The translations under genes and the position numbers were made by a program. A stretch of DNA of 64,000 nucleotides. Source: Candidatus Roseilinea sp. GTDB lineage: Bacteria; Chloroflexota; Anaerolineae; J036; Brachytrichaceae. The notes under the pieces are model-generated. The model had not been told where the DNA came from. It worked only from the letters and a program-made list of their open reading frames with translations, and did no database searches. The stretch is taken from positions 248,001 to 312,000 of the forward strand of contig BPHV01000001.1 of assembly GCA_026003755.1 (NCBI GenBank). Reading direction: 5' to 3'. Positions 56,711-64,000 of this stretch are shown piece by piece (positions within the stretch are counted from its first letter, which is position 1; every line of letters begins with the position of its first letter).

Positions 56711-57975
56711 CTCGCTATCGCGTCGTCTGGGTCCTCTTCCTCATTGCGCTCACCGGTGCGCTCAACACTGGGCATAACCTGTGGTGGACCTTCGCCGGCG
56801 CGCTCTTCACACTGATCGTCATTCCAATTGCTTGGGCCTGGTTGAGCGTGAATTGGCTGCGCATCGCGCGCCGCACATTTGCGCGCGTGACGCAAGTCGG
56901 CGAGATTTTGGAGGAGGAGTTCAGGCTGATCAACCTCAGCCGCGTGCCCAAGCTCTGGGTCGAGGTGCGCGACCAGTCCACCCTGCCGGGGCACTACGCC
57001 AGCCGGGTCGTCAGCCTGATCGGCGGCCGGCAGTGGCGTGGCTGGCGCGTGAAGACGCGCTGCTTGCAGCGCGGGCGCTACACGCTTGGTCCGCTGATCG
57101 TGCGCAGCAGCGACCCGCTGGGCATCTACCAGATGCAACGCCGGCTCGACGTGGTGCACACGATTCTCGTCTATCCCGCTACGTTCGACTTACACGACTT
57201 CCCGTTACCGGCCACCTTCCTGACCGGCGGCGACGCATTGCGCCGGCGCACGCACTACGCAACTACCAACGCCGCCGGCGTGCGCGACTACGTCACAGGC
57301 GACAGCATCAACCGCATCCACTGGCCCACCAGCGCCCGGCGTCAGCGCCTGATCGTCAAAGAATTTGAACTCGACCCGATCTCCGACGTCTGGATCGCGC
57401 TGGACCTGTTCCGCGGGGCGCAATTCGGGCTGGAGACGGGCGAGGCCGGCTCACCCGCAGAACCATTATCGCCGCCCCCCGCCGTGGGCGGCGAATCGCA
57501 CGCAACGGTTCGACTGCCGCCGCATACCGAGGAATATGCGGTTTCGATCGCCGCGTCCGTCGCAAAGCACTTTTTGCAACAGGGGCGCGTCGTCGGCCTC
57601 ATCGCTCACAGCGCGCACCGCGAGGTCCTCCCCGGCGAGCGCGGCGAACGCCAGCTCACCAAGATCTTGGAGACGCTCTCGGTGGTGCGCGCATACGGCG
57701 AGATTCCATTCGACCGCGTGCTGAGTTTGGAGTCGGTGATGTTAGCGCGCGGGACGACGCTGATTGCCATCTCGGCTTCGCCCGACGCTGCCTGGGCGCT
57801 GGCGGTGCAGCAGATCGTTCACAACGGGGTCCACGTGGTCGCCGTCGTCCTCGACAGCCGGTCGTTTGGGGCAGCCGAGTCTAATGACGAGGTGATCGCT
57901 GCATTGGCCAACGCCGGCGCGATCGTGCGCACGGTGCGGTGCGGATCATCCATCCCGCAGGCGATTGAAGCGTGA
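56707..57975 (+). CDS. DUF58 membrane protein
   Basis: 422-residue protein with two N-terminal membrane helices (about residues 6-45). A cytoplasmic beta-rich region ([39 protein letters not shown]) follows. The DUF58 core holds [20 protein letters not shown], then a VWA-like end ([15 protein letters not shown]). The partner is the MoxR ATPase encoded immediately upstream. MoxR-DUF58 pairs are linked to cell-envelope assembly or stress in several bacteria, but the exact function is unknown. Confidence 0.92.
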
Positions 57976-58014
57976 GACGCAACCGATGCTGCCCACACAC
58001 GTTGGCTAGGCCGG

Positions 58015-58794
58015 CTAGGACGCAAGGTCAGGCAACGGGGCGCCGATGCGTCGCAGCGCATAGCCCCGACTGCGCAGGTTGGCGATGCGCCAACGGGCGT
58101 TTTGAACCGCCTCAAATTTGCGACGCAAGCGGGCGATGTGCGGGCGCAGCAACCGAAGGGCGTGCTCATTATCGGTGATGGACGGAAAGGCCGCGCGCGA
58201 CAACTCTTCGTAGGTCACTACGTTCGGCTTGCGTTGGATGAGCAGTTCAACCAAACTCAGCTCAATCGTGGAGAGCAGGATCGGCGTGTCCTCAAGGATC
58301 AACAGGCGTCGAGCCGTGTTGAGTTCCAGGCCGGTCAGCCCCTGCGTCGCGCCGTTGCTCTGCGCTTTGCCGTGCGGCGCCGGTTCTTGAGGCGCCGGCG
58401 CCTGGCGAGCAGCGCCTCGAGCCTTGTCCAGATGAGCGGCGAGCCGGCGAATGATCTCGTCTTCGCCATCAGAGGGGGACAGGTAATCTGCAACACCAAT
58501 GCGCAGGGCGGCCACGACGCGCTCCACAGTCGGGTTCTGGTCGAGCACTGCGATCGGCGGACAAGATGGCAATCCCATCAACGTATCGGCCAGCTCAAGG
58601 GTAGCGTGGCCGTTGGTGAGATTGAGCAGGATCATGCTTACTCCCCCAGCGCTCACGCGCGACACAGCTTCGCGCGCTCCCGAGGCTTGCGCCACGGGAT
58701 AGCCGCGCTCCACCATCTTTTGGGCAATTTGTTCACTGGCTTGGCCTGCGCCGATGATCAACAGTGTCTCTCCAGTGCTATCGTAGTATGTCAT
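58015..58794 (-). CDS. Pseudo-receiver winged-helix transcriptional regulator
   Basis: 259 residues. The N-terminal domain (1-125) has the receiver fold but no phosphorylation chemistry. N58 in MILLNLTNGHA replaces the Asp, the acidic pair after strand 1 is missing (LLIIGAGQA), and YLSPSDGED lacks the conserved Lys. After a Pro/Ala/Gln-rich linker comes an OmpR-type winged helix (about 155-250: SLVELLIQRKPNVVTYEELS, LLRPHIARLRRKFEAVQNAR, LRSRGYALRR). It is probably regulated by something other than phosphorylation. Tandem 15-base repeats lie directly upstream. Confidence 0.8.
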   Translation of the reverse strand: MTYYDSTGETLLIIGAGQASEQIAQKMVERGYPVAQASGAREAVSRVSAGGVSMILLNLTNGHATLELADTLMGLPSCPPIAVLDQNPTVERVVAALRIGVADYLSPSDGEDEIIRRLAAHLDKARGAARQAPAPQEPAPHGKAQSNGATQGLTGLELNTARRLLILEDTPILLSTIELSLVELLIQRKPNVVTYEELSRAAFPSITDNEHALRLLRPHIARLRRKFEAVQNARWRIANLRSRGYALRRIGAPLPDLAS

Positions 58795-58812
58795 TTCGGT
58801 TTAACCTCTTTG

Positions 58813-58842
58813 ATGATTACTTTTGGGATGATTACTTTTGGG
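58813..58842. repeat. Tandem 15-base direct repeat upstream of the pseudo-receiver regulator
   Basis: ATGATTACTTTTGGG occurs twice in a row, 58813-58827 and 58828-58842. It is AT-rich against the local GC background and starts 19 bases before the regulator's ATG on the minus strand. It may be an operator for autoregulation. It also lies in a 66-codon open frame (58791-58991, minus) whose stop overlaps the regulator ATG. Confidence 0.6.
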
Positions 58843-59021
58843 ACGAATATTTTATCTAACTCAAGCTCTTGCGCAAAGGTTCGTTGAAACAGAACGCATC
58901 GGTTGATGCGTTCGCGCCCAGAATTTCGCCGGCTGCCGTTCATGCGAAACTGCACTCGCGCAACAAAAAGCGTAACGAGGTAAACGCACAACTGCGTTTG
59001 TAATTTCAGGTTTTCGCTAAA

Positions 59022-59801
59022 TCAAATCTCGTCCTTGATCTCGCCGTCCGCCACCAACACCGCGCGCGTGACGCGCCGAGCAAGATCTTGGTCGTGGGTG
59101 ACCATCAAAATCGTTTTCCCTTCTTCAACGAGTCGGGTGAAGAGATCAAAGACCTGGTTGGCCGTCTTCGAGTCGAGGTTGCCGGTAGGCTCATCCGCCA
59201 CGATGACGGGCGGATCGTTGGCCAGCGCGCGGGCGATGGCGACGCGCTGCTGTTGCCCGCCCGAAACCGCGGAGGGCAATTTGTGCGCATGCTGCGCCAT
59301 GTCCACATGGGCCAGAAGCTGCATAGCGCGCTCGTAACGCTCACGCGGCGCGTAGGTATTGCAAAAGTCCATCGGCAGCATGACATTCTCAACAAGCGTG
59401 AGTGTTGGCAGCAATTGAAAGAACTGAAAAATCACACCAACATGTTTGCCGCGCCAGACCGCCATTTGGCTCTCGCTCAACTGATGCACGGCCGTATCGC
59501 CCACGAAGACTTCGCCGGAGGTTGGCCGGTCAATGCCCGTGATCATGTTAATCAGCGTGGACTTTCCGCTGCCGCTTTTGCCGATCACGGCGACGAACTC
59601 GTGCGTGTCCACGCGCAAATTGACGCCGCGCAGGGCGTAAAACTTGCCCGCCGGCGTGTCGTAAATCTTTACCACGCGCTTCAGCTCAATGAGGTGGCAA
59701 TTGCCGTGCCGGTAGGGATCTTCACAGGCCGTTTCGTCCAGCGTCTCGCGTTGAAGGATCAGCGCCCTAGTGCGATGGCGTTCTCGGAACAGCGCTAGCA
59801 T
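59022..59801 (-). CDS. ABC transporter ATP-binding protein (LolD/MacB type)
   Basis: About 259 residues. An unusual 35-residue N-terminal extension precedes the ABC domain. Walker A is [19 protein letters not shown] and the Q-loop is [20 protein letters not shown]. The signature is [20 protein letters not shown] and Walker B is [15 protein letters not shown], followed by [11 protein letters not shown]. It resembles ATPases of FtsX/MacB-like permeases that move lipids or peptides. No permease gene is next to it. The ATG at 59801 has a weak TAGGA site upstream. A TTG at 59822 is possible. Confidence 0.88.
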   Translation of the reverse strand: MLALFRERHRTRALILQRETLDETACEDPYRHGNCHLIELKRVVKIYDTPAGKFYALRGVNLRVDTHEFVAVIGKSGSGKSTLINMITGIDRPTSGEVFVGDTAVHQLSESQMAVWRGKHVGVIFQFFQLLPTLTLVENVMLPMDFCNTYAPRERYERAMQLLAHVDMAQHAHKLPSAVSGGQQQRVAIARALANDPPVIVADEPTGNLDSKTANQVFDLFTRLVEEGKTILMVTHDQDLARRVTRAVLVADGEIKDEI

Positions 59802-59935
59802 GGGCCGAATCCTACTGCGCAAGTTTTAGAAGACGATGAAACAAAGGTGGCCAGAGAATAGTAGAAATGAACCGATTGAGCGCAAAGGATGCCGCCGTTG
59901 TTGCTGAGGGATAATTTACAGGCGTACTGACTGCG

Positions 59936-60289
59936 ATGATGAAGATCACCCGCATCTACACCGGCCCCGATGGCGAATCGCATTTTGAAGATCTCGAAAT
60001 CGAGTATGTCAGCAGCGGGCCGATCGGCAAGCTATCCAACTGGCAACCCGTGACCCGGCTGGCCTTTCGCGAAACGGCGGCGGACTACGATTACGACTGG
60101 CACGTCGCCCCGCGCCGCCAATACATTGTGATGCTCGACGGTCACATCGAGGTCGAGGTGGGCGACGGGACGAAGCGCGAGTTTCGCGGCGGAGATGTGT
60201 TGTTGGTGGAAGACACCACCGGGCGCGGCCACCGCACGCGCGAGCTGAGCGGCAAACCGCGCCGATCGCTGTTTATCGCGCTCGAGTAA
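59936..60289 (+). CDS. Cupin-domain protein
   Basis: 117-residue single-domain cupin. The barrel core reads WHVAPRRQYIVMLDGHIEVE, VGDGTKREFRGGDVLLVEDT and GRGHRTRELSGKPRRSLFIA. The two conserved cupin His positions are only partly kept (His in WHV and GHR), so metal binding is possible but not certain. Function is unknown. It stands alone, divergent from the ABC ATPase gene, with a 123-base empty gap after it. Confidence 0.8.
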   Translation: MMKITRIYTGPDGESHFEDLEIEYVSSGPIGKLSNWQPVTRLAFRETAADYDYDWHVAPRRQYIVMLDGHIEVEVGDGTKREFRGGDVLLVEDTTGRGHRTRELSGKPRRSLFIALE

Positions 60290-60412
60290 CTCGCAGAGCC
60301 GTCCTGCGATGGTTGCGCGCCGCTGCATGCGCTCGGCCGGCTTGGTTCACGCCGCCGAGCACTAGCCATGTGTCCACTCAGCCCCTCAGCACCCTACCCT
60401 TCTCGATGCGCC

Positions 60413-61174
60413 TCACGCACCTTTCAACCCTTCGCCTTGCTTGTCGCGCTCGCGCTGTTCGCGCTCCTTCTTGCGAAAGTCCACGAAGCGGTAGCCGGTG
60501 CCGCGTTCGGTGAGGATGTATTGCGGGTGAGCCAAGTCTTTCTCGATCTTTTGGCGCAGATAGGTGATATAGAGGCGCAGGTATTGCGTCTCGTCGCGAT
60601 ACTCCCAGCCCCACACCTTGCTGAGCAACGTCTCGTGCGGCACCACCCATCCGGCGTTTTGCACCAGGTGATAGAGCAGGCGCCACTCGGTGGGGCGCAA
60701 CTTGATCGGCTTGCCCTCCACGATCACTTCGCGCCGGTTGAAGTCAATCGAAAGCCGGTCGTCCACCTTGATGGGCGTCTTCTCCACCATGGCCGGCAGC
60801 TCGGCGCGACGAATGACCGCCTTGATGCGCATGACCAGTTCACGCGGGCTGAACGGCTTGGTGACGTAGTCATCGGCGCCGAGCGAGAGTCCCTTCACCT
60901 TGTCATCCTCTTCGCCCTTGGCGGTGAGCATGATGACCGGCACATTGCTCTCCTCGCGGATCATGCGCAACGTCTCGAAGCCATCCATATCAGGCATCAT
61001 CACATCGAGCAACACGCAATCAGGCAGCAGCTCGCGCACTTTGCGCACCGCTTCCAGGCCGTCTTGGGCCTGCACAACCCGGAAGTTCTCCAACTCCAGG
61101 TTCATGCGGATGAAGTTGATCATGCGCGGCTCATCGTCCACCACCAGCACCAGCTTCGAGTCCTCGTTGGCCAT
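60413..61174 (-). CDS. OmpR/PhoB-family response regulator
   Basis: 253-residue transcription regulator. The receiver domain has the acidic pair in [11 protein letters not shown], the phosphoacceptor Asp in [16 protein letters not shown] and the Lys in [13 protein letters not shown]. The winged-helix output domain is at about 130-235 ([51 protein letters not shown]). The tail is highly charged. KdpE-like similarity is visible. No histidine kinase is adjacent. The orphan PhoR-like kinase at 9345-10550 is one possible partner. Confidence 0.93.
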   Translation of the reverse strand: MANEDSKLVLVVDDEPRMINFIRMNLELENFRVVQAQDGLEAVRKVRELLPDCVLLDVMMPDMDGFETLRMIREESNVPVIMLTAKGEEDDKVKGLSLGADDYVTKPFSPRELVMRIKAVIRRAELPAMVEKTPIKVDDRLSIDFNRREVIVEGKPIKLRPTEWRLLYHLVQNAGWVVPHETLLSKVWGWEYRDETQYLRLYITYLRQKIEKDLAHPQYILTERGTGYRFVDFRKKEREQRERDKQGEGLKGA

Positions 61175-61240
61175 GATGCAGCATTATAGTGGGCAAGCGC
61201 GCTGCCCTCACCCTTTCATCAGCAACGGCCGGCGCATCGT

Positions 61241-61246
61241 TACAAT
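61241..61246 (+). promoter_or_regulatory. -10 element of the YqeB-like gene
   Basis: TACAAT, 6 bases before the ATG at 61253, predicting a leaderless message. No -35 box is apparent. Confidence 0.4.
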
Positions 61247-61252
61247 CGCGTC

Positions 61253-62080
61253 ATGGCTCATCGAGACATTCCCATCGCCATCGTCAAGGGCGCAGGTGAC
61301 TTGGGCACCGGCGTCGCGTACCGCTTGTGGAAATGCGGCTTTCGCGTGCTGTGCACCGACCTGGAGAAGCCGCTGGTCATCCGGCGCACGGTCGCATTCG
61401 CCTCAGCGCTCTACGACGGCCGCATCACAGTTGAAGGCGTACAGTGCGAGCGTGTGTTCTACGCCGACGAGGCGATCTACCTGTGGCAGCGCAACACCCT
61501 GGCCGTGATCGCCGATCCGGTCGGGCGCGTGGTCGAGTCGCTGCAGCCAGAAATCGTCGTAGATGCCATCATGGCTAAGCGCAACGTCGGCACGACGATG
61601 CATGACGCGCCATGCGTCATCGCGCTGGGGCCTGGATTCGTCGCCGGCGAGGACTGCCATGCGGTGATCGAAACGCAGCGCGGGCATGACCTCGGCCGCG
61701 TGATCTGGTCGGGCAGCGCCTCGCCCAATACGGGGATACCTGGCAAAGTCGGGGGGGAGGATGCGCGGCGCGTCGTGCGCGCGCCGCGCGATGGCTTGTT
61801 CTACGGCCGGCGCGCCATCGGCGACAGCGTCGAGGAAGGCGAGGTGATCGCTCAAATCGAAGGCGCGCCGGTCTATGCGCCGCTCGGCGGCGTGCTGCGC
61901 GGGCTGTTGCATGACGGCGTGCAAGTCAGCGCCGGGTTGAAGGTGGCCGATATTGACCCGCGCGGCGAGCCGCGTTACTGCTTCTCGATCAGCGACAAGG
62001 CGCTGGCCATCGCCGGCGGCGTGCTGGAGGCGGTGTTCAGCATGCGCGAGCGGTGGCAAACGGCGAACGGCAAACGGTAG
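61253..62080 (+). CDS. EF2563/YqeB-family selenium-dependent molybdenum hydroxylase system protein
   Basis: 275 residues. The N-terminal Rossmann-like segment is AIVKGAGDLGTGVAYRLWKC. The family core includes VADPVGRVVESLQPEIVVDA-like AVIADPVGRVVESLQPEIVV, MAKRNVGTTMHDAPCVIALG and GFVAGEDCHAVIETQRGHDL. It ends with a biotinyl-like beta domain (DGLFYGRRAIGDSVEEGEVI). In other bacteria this family accompanies selenium-dependent molybdenum hydroxylases and molybdopterin-processing genes, none of which lies in the window. The molecular role is not firmly known. Confidence 0.85.
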   Translation: MAHRDIPIAIVKGAGDLGTGVAYRLWKCGFRVLCTDLEKPLVIRRTVAFASALYDGRITVEGVQCERVFYADEAIYLWQRNTLAVIADPVGRVVESLQPEIVVDAIMAKRNVGTTMHDAPCVIALGPGFVAGEDCHAVIETQRGHDLGRVIWSGSASPNTGIPGKVGGEDARRVVRAPRDGLFYGRRAIGDSVEEGEVIAQIEGAPVYAPLGGVLRGLLHDGVQVSAGLKVADIDPRGEPRYCFSISDKALAIAGGVLEAVFSMRERWQTANGKR

Positions 62081-62142
62081 GCCAGGCGCGGCCTCGCCCG
62101 TTCAACCGCCGTTGCGGTCGCAAGCCTGCGCCTCCCCCAAGG

Positions 62143-63291
62143 TCAGGCAGACGATGAGAAGGCCGGCATCTCCGTGTATGGCGTGAAGCACGGCGGGCCG
62201 GCGGCATAGCGGATGCGCTTCGTCGTCAACTCGGCCACGCACGACCACAGCGTCGTGAGCGAGCCGGTTAGGCCACACATCGGCGCACTCCGGTCGGCCA
62301 TGATCGCCCCGGCGTAATCGAGCAACGCATCAACCGACAGGTCGGCCAGGCGTAAATCGGCGTGGCGCGCCTGCGGATTCACTTGGCGCTGCAGAAAGGC
62401 CAGCCGGCATTCCGAGTTCGCGAACGCGCGGTTGCCCTGCAGGGGGCGCATATCGGGATGGCGGAAGTGGTTGGTCGCCGCGCAAACGTCTTGTGCGCCC
62501 GATGCAAGGTCGCGCTCGATCACCCGCACGCGGCGCGGGTCGGCCTCGATCACGAAGGCGTCGCGCGCATCGGCCAACAGGTAGTTCAGCGAGCTGAGGT
62601 GCGGGATGCGCGTCAACAGGTCGCGCGCCTCGCGCGCCGTGCGGCACAGCTCCAGCGCAATGCGCGGCACCAAGTGAAACGGCACGCCAGGCTTCACCTC
62701 GTCCTCAGCCGGCGTCTCGGTCATCACAACGTGGAGCGCGACGAACAGGCCATAGCTGTTCATCCCATCATACCGGCCACAGGGCACGCTGCCGCGCGCG
62801 CCAACGCTGGGATAGGCGCAGCAGTCCGGCGCAAAGCGAATGCGCTGCCGGCGGGCCTGTTGTGGCAAGTAGTCATAGTTGCGGCCGACGACCACGCGGC
62901 GCCCCTCTTCGCCGGCGGTCGCCGGGGAGGAGACAAACCAGACGAAAGTCGAACAGCCCTCGGCCAGCTCACAGCCGACGGCTTGCCGCGGCGACAGTCG
63001 GGCTTTCAGGTTCACTCGGCAGCACTTCCGCCACAGCTCGCGGGCCGGCAGGCGCTGCGCGTCGGCGTAGGCGCGCAGCTCATCCACCAAGTGAGGATGA
63101 ATGTCGCGCAGCACATCGTGACAGGCATCCGCGAAGCGCGCCGCCGGCGGTGGCCACCACCAGAACTGCATGCGGAAGGGCGGATCGGCTTCGCCCAGCG
63201 CGTAACCGAGTTGCGCGTGGCTGCCGTGGAGGTCGAAGAACCGGTAATCGGGCACTTCCTCCCAGGGTGGTAGACCGGCAGAAAGTTCCAT
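62143..63291 (-). CDS. C45-family autoproteolytic acyltransferase/hydrolase
   Basis: 382-residue Ntn-hydrolase resembling isopenicillin N acyltransferase and related C45 proteins. The nucleophile is probably the Cys in LAEGCSTFVW, exposed by self-cleavage. Typical neighbours are VVVGRNYDYLPQQ, GRYDGMNSYGLFVALHVV, HLSSLNYLLADARDAFVIEA and ATNHFRHPDM. The acyl substrate is unknown. The ATG at 63291 is preferred because the longer form adds non-homologous-looking residues. A GATAAT box on the minus strand is 15 bases upstream. Confidence 0.83.
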   Translation of the reverse strand: MELSAGLPPWEEVPDYRFFDLHGSHAQLGYALGEADPPFRMQFWWWPPPAARFADACHDVLRDIHPHLVDELRAYADAQRLPARELWRKCCRVNLKARLSPRQAVGCELAEGCSTFVWFVSSPATAGEEGRRVVVGRNYDYLPQQARRQRIRFAPDCCAYPSVGARGSVPCGRYDGMNSYGLFVALHVVMTETPAEDEVKPGVPFHLVPRIALELCRTAREARDLLTRIPHLSSLNYLLADARDAFVIEADPRRVRVIERDLASGAQDVCAATNHFRHPDMRPLQGNRAFANSECRLAFLQRQVNPQARHADLRLADLSVDALLDYAGAIMADRSAPMCGLTGSLTTLWSCVAELTTKRIRYAAGPPCFTPYTEMPAFSSSA

Positions 63292-63330
63292 CCCTGCTGC
63301 GCACAAATTATCGCACCGGCCGATGGACAA

Positions 63331-63495
63331 ACAGAACTTCAGGGTGAAGCTTGCCCCACCGGCGCCGTGGAGCGCGTGCGCGCCATCCTGCCGGCCGACG
63401 GCAGCGCCTTCGGCCTCGCCGCCGATGGCGTGATGCTACGTAGGTGGCCCCGATCTCCTCCCCCAACTCGGGGGAGGAGATCGAGGTGAGGCACG
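63331..63495. other. Spacer with a 14-bp perfect hairpin and a small coding-like remnant
   Basis: CGATCTCCTCCCCC (63451-63464) pairs perfectly with 63470-63483 around the loop AACTC. It lacks a T run but may stop transcripts from the DUF11 gene on the minus strand. Before it, about 63366-63440 on the plus strand reads with coding-like GC bias (VERVRAILPADGSAFGLAAD) without start or stop, suggesting a gene fragment. Confidence 0.45.
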
Positions 63496-64000
63496 TTAAG
63501 GTCGGATCACCACCGGCACGAAGGCAAAAGTAGAGGCCGGTTTATGCGCCACCGGCAGGAAGGCACGATACACCTCCACATCTACCGGGTCGGCATCGCG
63601 TACAAGCGGCGGCTCGCCGTCGGCGTAGCTGCTGATCACCACGCTATTGTTCACCGTCGGGTTGCTCAGCGCGTTGGTGTTCACCTGCGCCGTGACCGTC
63701 AGCTCGGTCGTGCCACCCGCCGGCACCAATACGTTCTCCCACACCAACGTCTGCCCGCTCTGCGCATACCCAGGCGTCGCGCCCACCAGCGTCAGCGCCG
63801 TCGCCAGCGTATCCGACACGCGCACCGTCACCGACACCCCGCCGCTGTTGCTCAGCACAATCGTGTAGGTCACCAGATCGCCGATGCGCACCTGCGTCGG
63901 TGTCACCTCCTTGCGCGTGTCCACGTTGTCCAGGCTCCCGCTCAGCAGATTGTTGACCACGATAAACTGCCAGCGCGCCCCGCCGTCGGCCTGCGTGGTG
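63496..64000 (-). CDS. DUF11-repeat secreted protein, C-terminal part (cut by window edge)
   Basis: The frame is open to the end of the window, so only the C-terminal 167 residues are seen. A DUF11/conserved-repeat domain is present (EVTPTQVRIGDLVTYTIVLS, NSGGVSVTVRVSDTLATALT, WENVLVPAGGTTELTVTAQV). It is followed by a linker and a hydrophobic tail ending FAFVPVVIRP, preceded by a similar VYRAFLPVAHKP. Such tails recur in secreted chloroflexal proteins and may be a sorting or anchoring signal. An adhesin or surface-layer role is likely. Confidence 0.8.
   Translation of the reverse strand, partial: TTQADGGARWQFIVVNNLLSGSLDNVDTRKEVTPTQVRIGDLVTYTIVLSNSGGVSVTVRVSDTLATALTLVGATPGYAQSGQTLVWENVLVPAGGTTELTVTAQVNTNALSNPTVNNSVVISSYADGEPPLVRDADPVDVEVYRAFLPVAHKPASTFAFVPVVIRP

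Overview
The window is high-GC bacterial chromosome, densely coded, with genes in short runs on both strands. No rRNA, tRNA, CRISPR array, insertion sequence or phage gene was recognised. Several traits point to a member of the Chloroflexota, probably Anaerolineae-like. These are a LysW-type lysine cluster, archaeal-type cofactor-independent phosphoglycerate mutase, a secreted glycosidase and a DUF11-type protein with hydrophobic '...P(I/V)V(I)R' tails, a BdbC-type DsbB, and leaderless-looking promoters. This placement is inference from gene content, not a phylogeny.

Layout. 62-8360: amino-acid and carbon metabolism (threonine synthase, a D-2-hydroxyacid dehydrogenase, an extended SDR, an acyl-CoA ligase, an enolase-superfamily dehydratase, PPK2, a family-2 glycosyltransferase). 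8370-13575: a six-gene plus-strand run starting at a symmetric divergent promoter (ECF sigma factor, a one-TM candidate anti-sigma protein, a PhoR-like histidine kinase, a HAD hydrolase, an S41 peptidase-like protein, a methyltransferase). 13588-20177: minus-strand run with a degenerate PP2C/beta-propeller membrane protein, DNA ligase LigA, a zinc alcohol dehydrogenase and a class III aminotransferase. 20371-26604: a frameshifted secreted glycosidase, type II pantothenate kinase, WecB, a DsbB-cytochrome c fusion, a PNPOx-like protein and UbiX. 26705-29729: lysW-lysX-lysY-lysZ behind a consensus-like promoter, followed at 29746-29868 by a candidate structured RNA. 29946-38096: MFS transporter, a small membrane protein, CobS and a histidine phosphatase, a GT39-like membrane glycosyltransferase, ApgM, a tandem DUF305 lipoprotein and a Cys/His-rich secreted protein. 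38253-47854: FtsK, a PHP protein, a YkoEDC-type ECF transporter operon, a YceI lipoprotein and a second class III aminotransferase. 48078-57975: SRPBCC protein, SecG, a family 5 solute-binding protein, UvrA, kynureninase, Tpx, and MoxR with DUF58. 58015-64000: a pseudo-receiver winged-helix regulator, an orphan LolD-type ATPase, a cupin, an OmpR-type regulator, a YqeB/EF2563 protein, a C45 acyltransferase-like hydrolase and the C-terminal part of a DUF11 secreted protein cut by the window edge.

What stands out. (1) A family of heptanucleotide-periodic, often hairpin-forming repeats recurs at six places, four of them in frame inside genes (two in the GT39 protein, two in UvrA). (2) A 119-base intergenic element after lysZ has at least three nested helices and a run of T. 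(3) A DsbB-type quinone oxidoreductase is fused to a c-type cytochrome. (4) Several enzymes lack an expected catalytic or signalling residue: Tpx without a resolving Cys, a receiver without its Asp, an S41 protein without the catalytic Lys, and a PP2C domain without metal ligands. (5) Promoter -10 elements repeatedly sit 6-8 bases before the ATG, suggesting many leaderless mRNAs.
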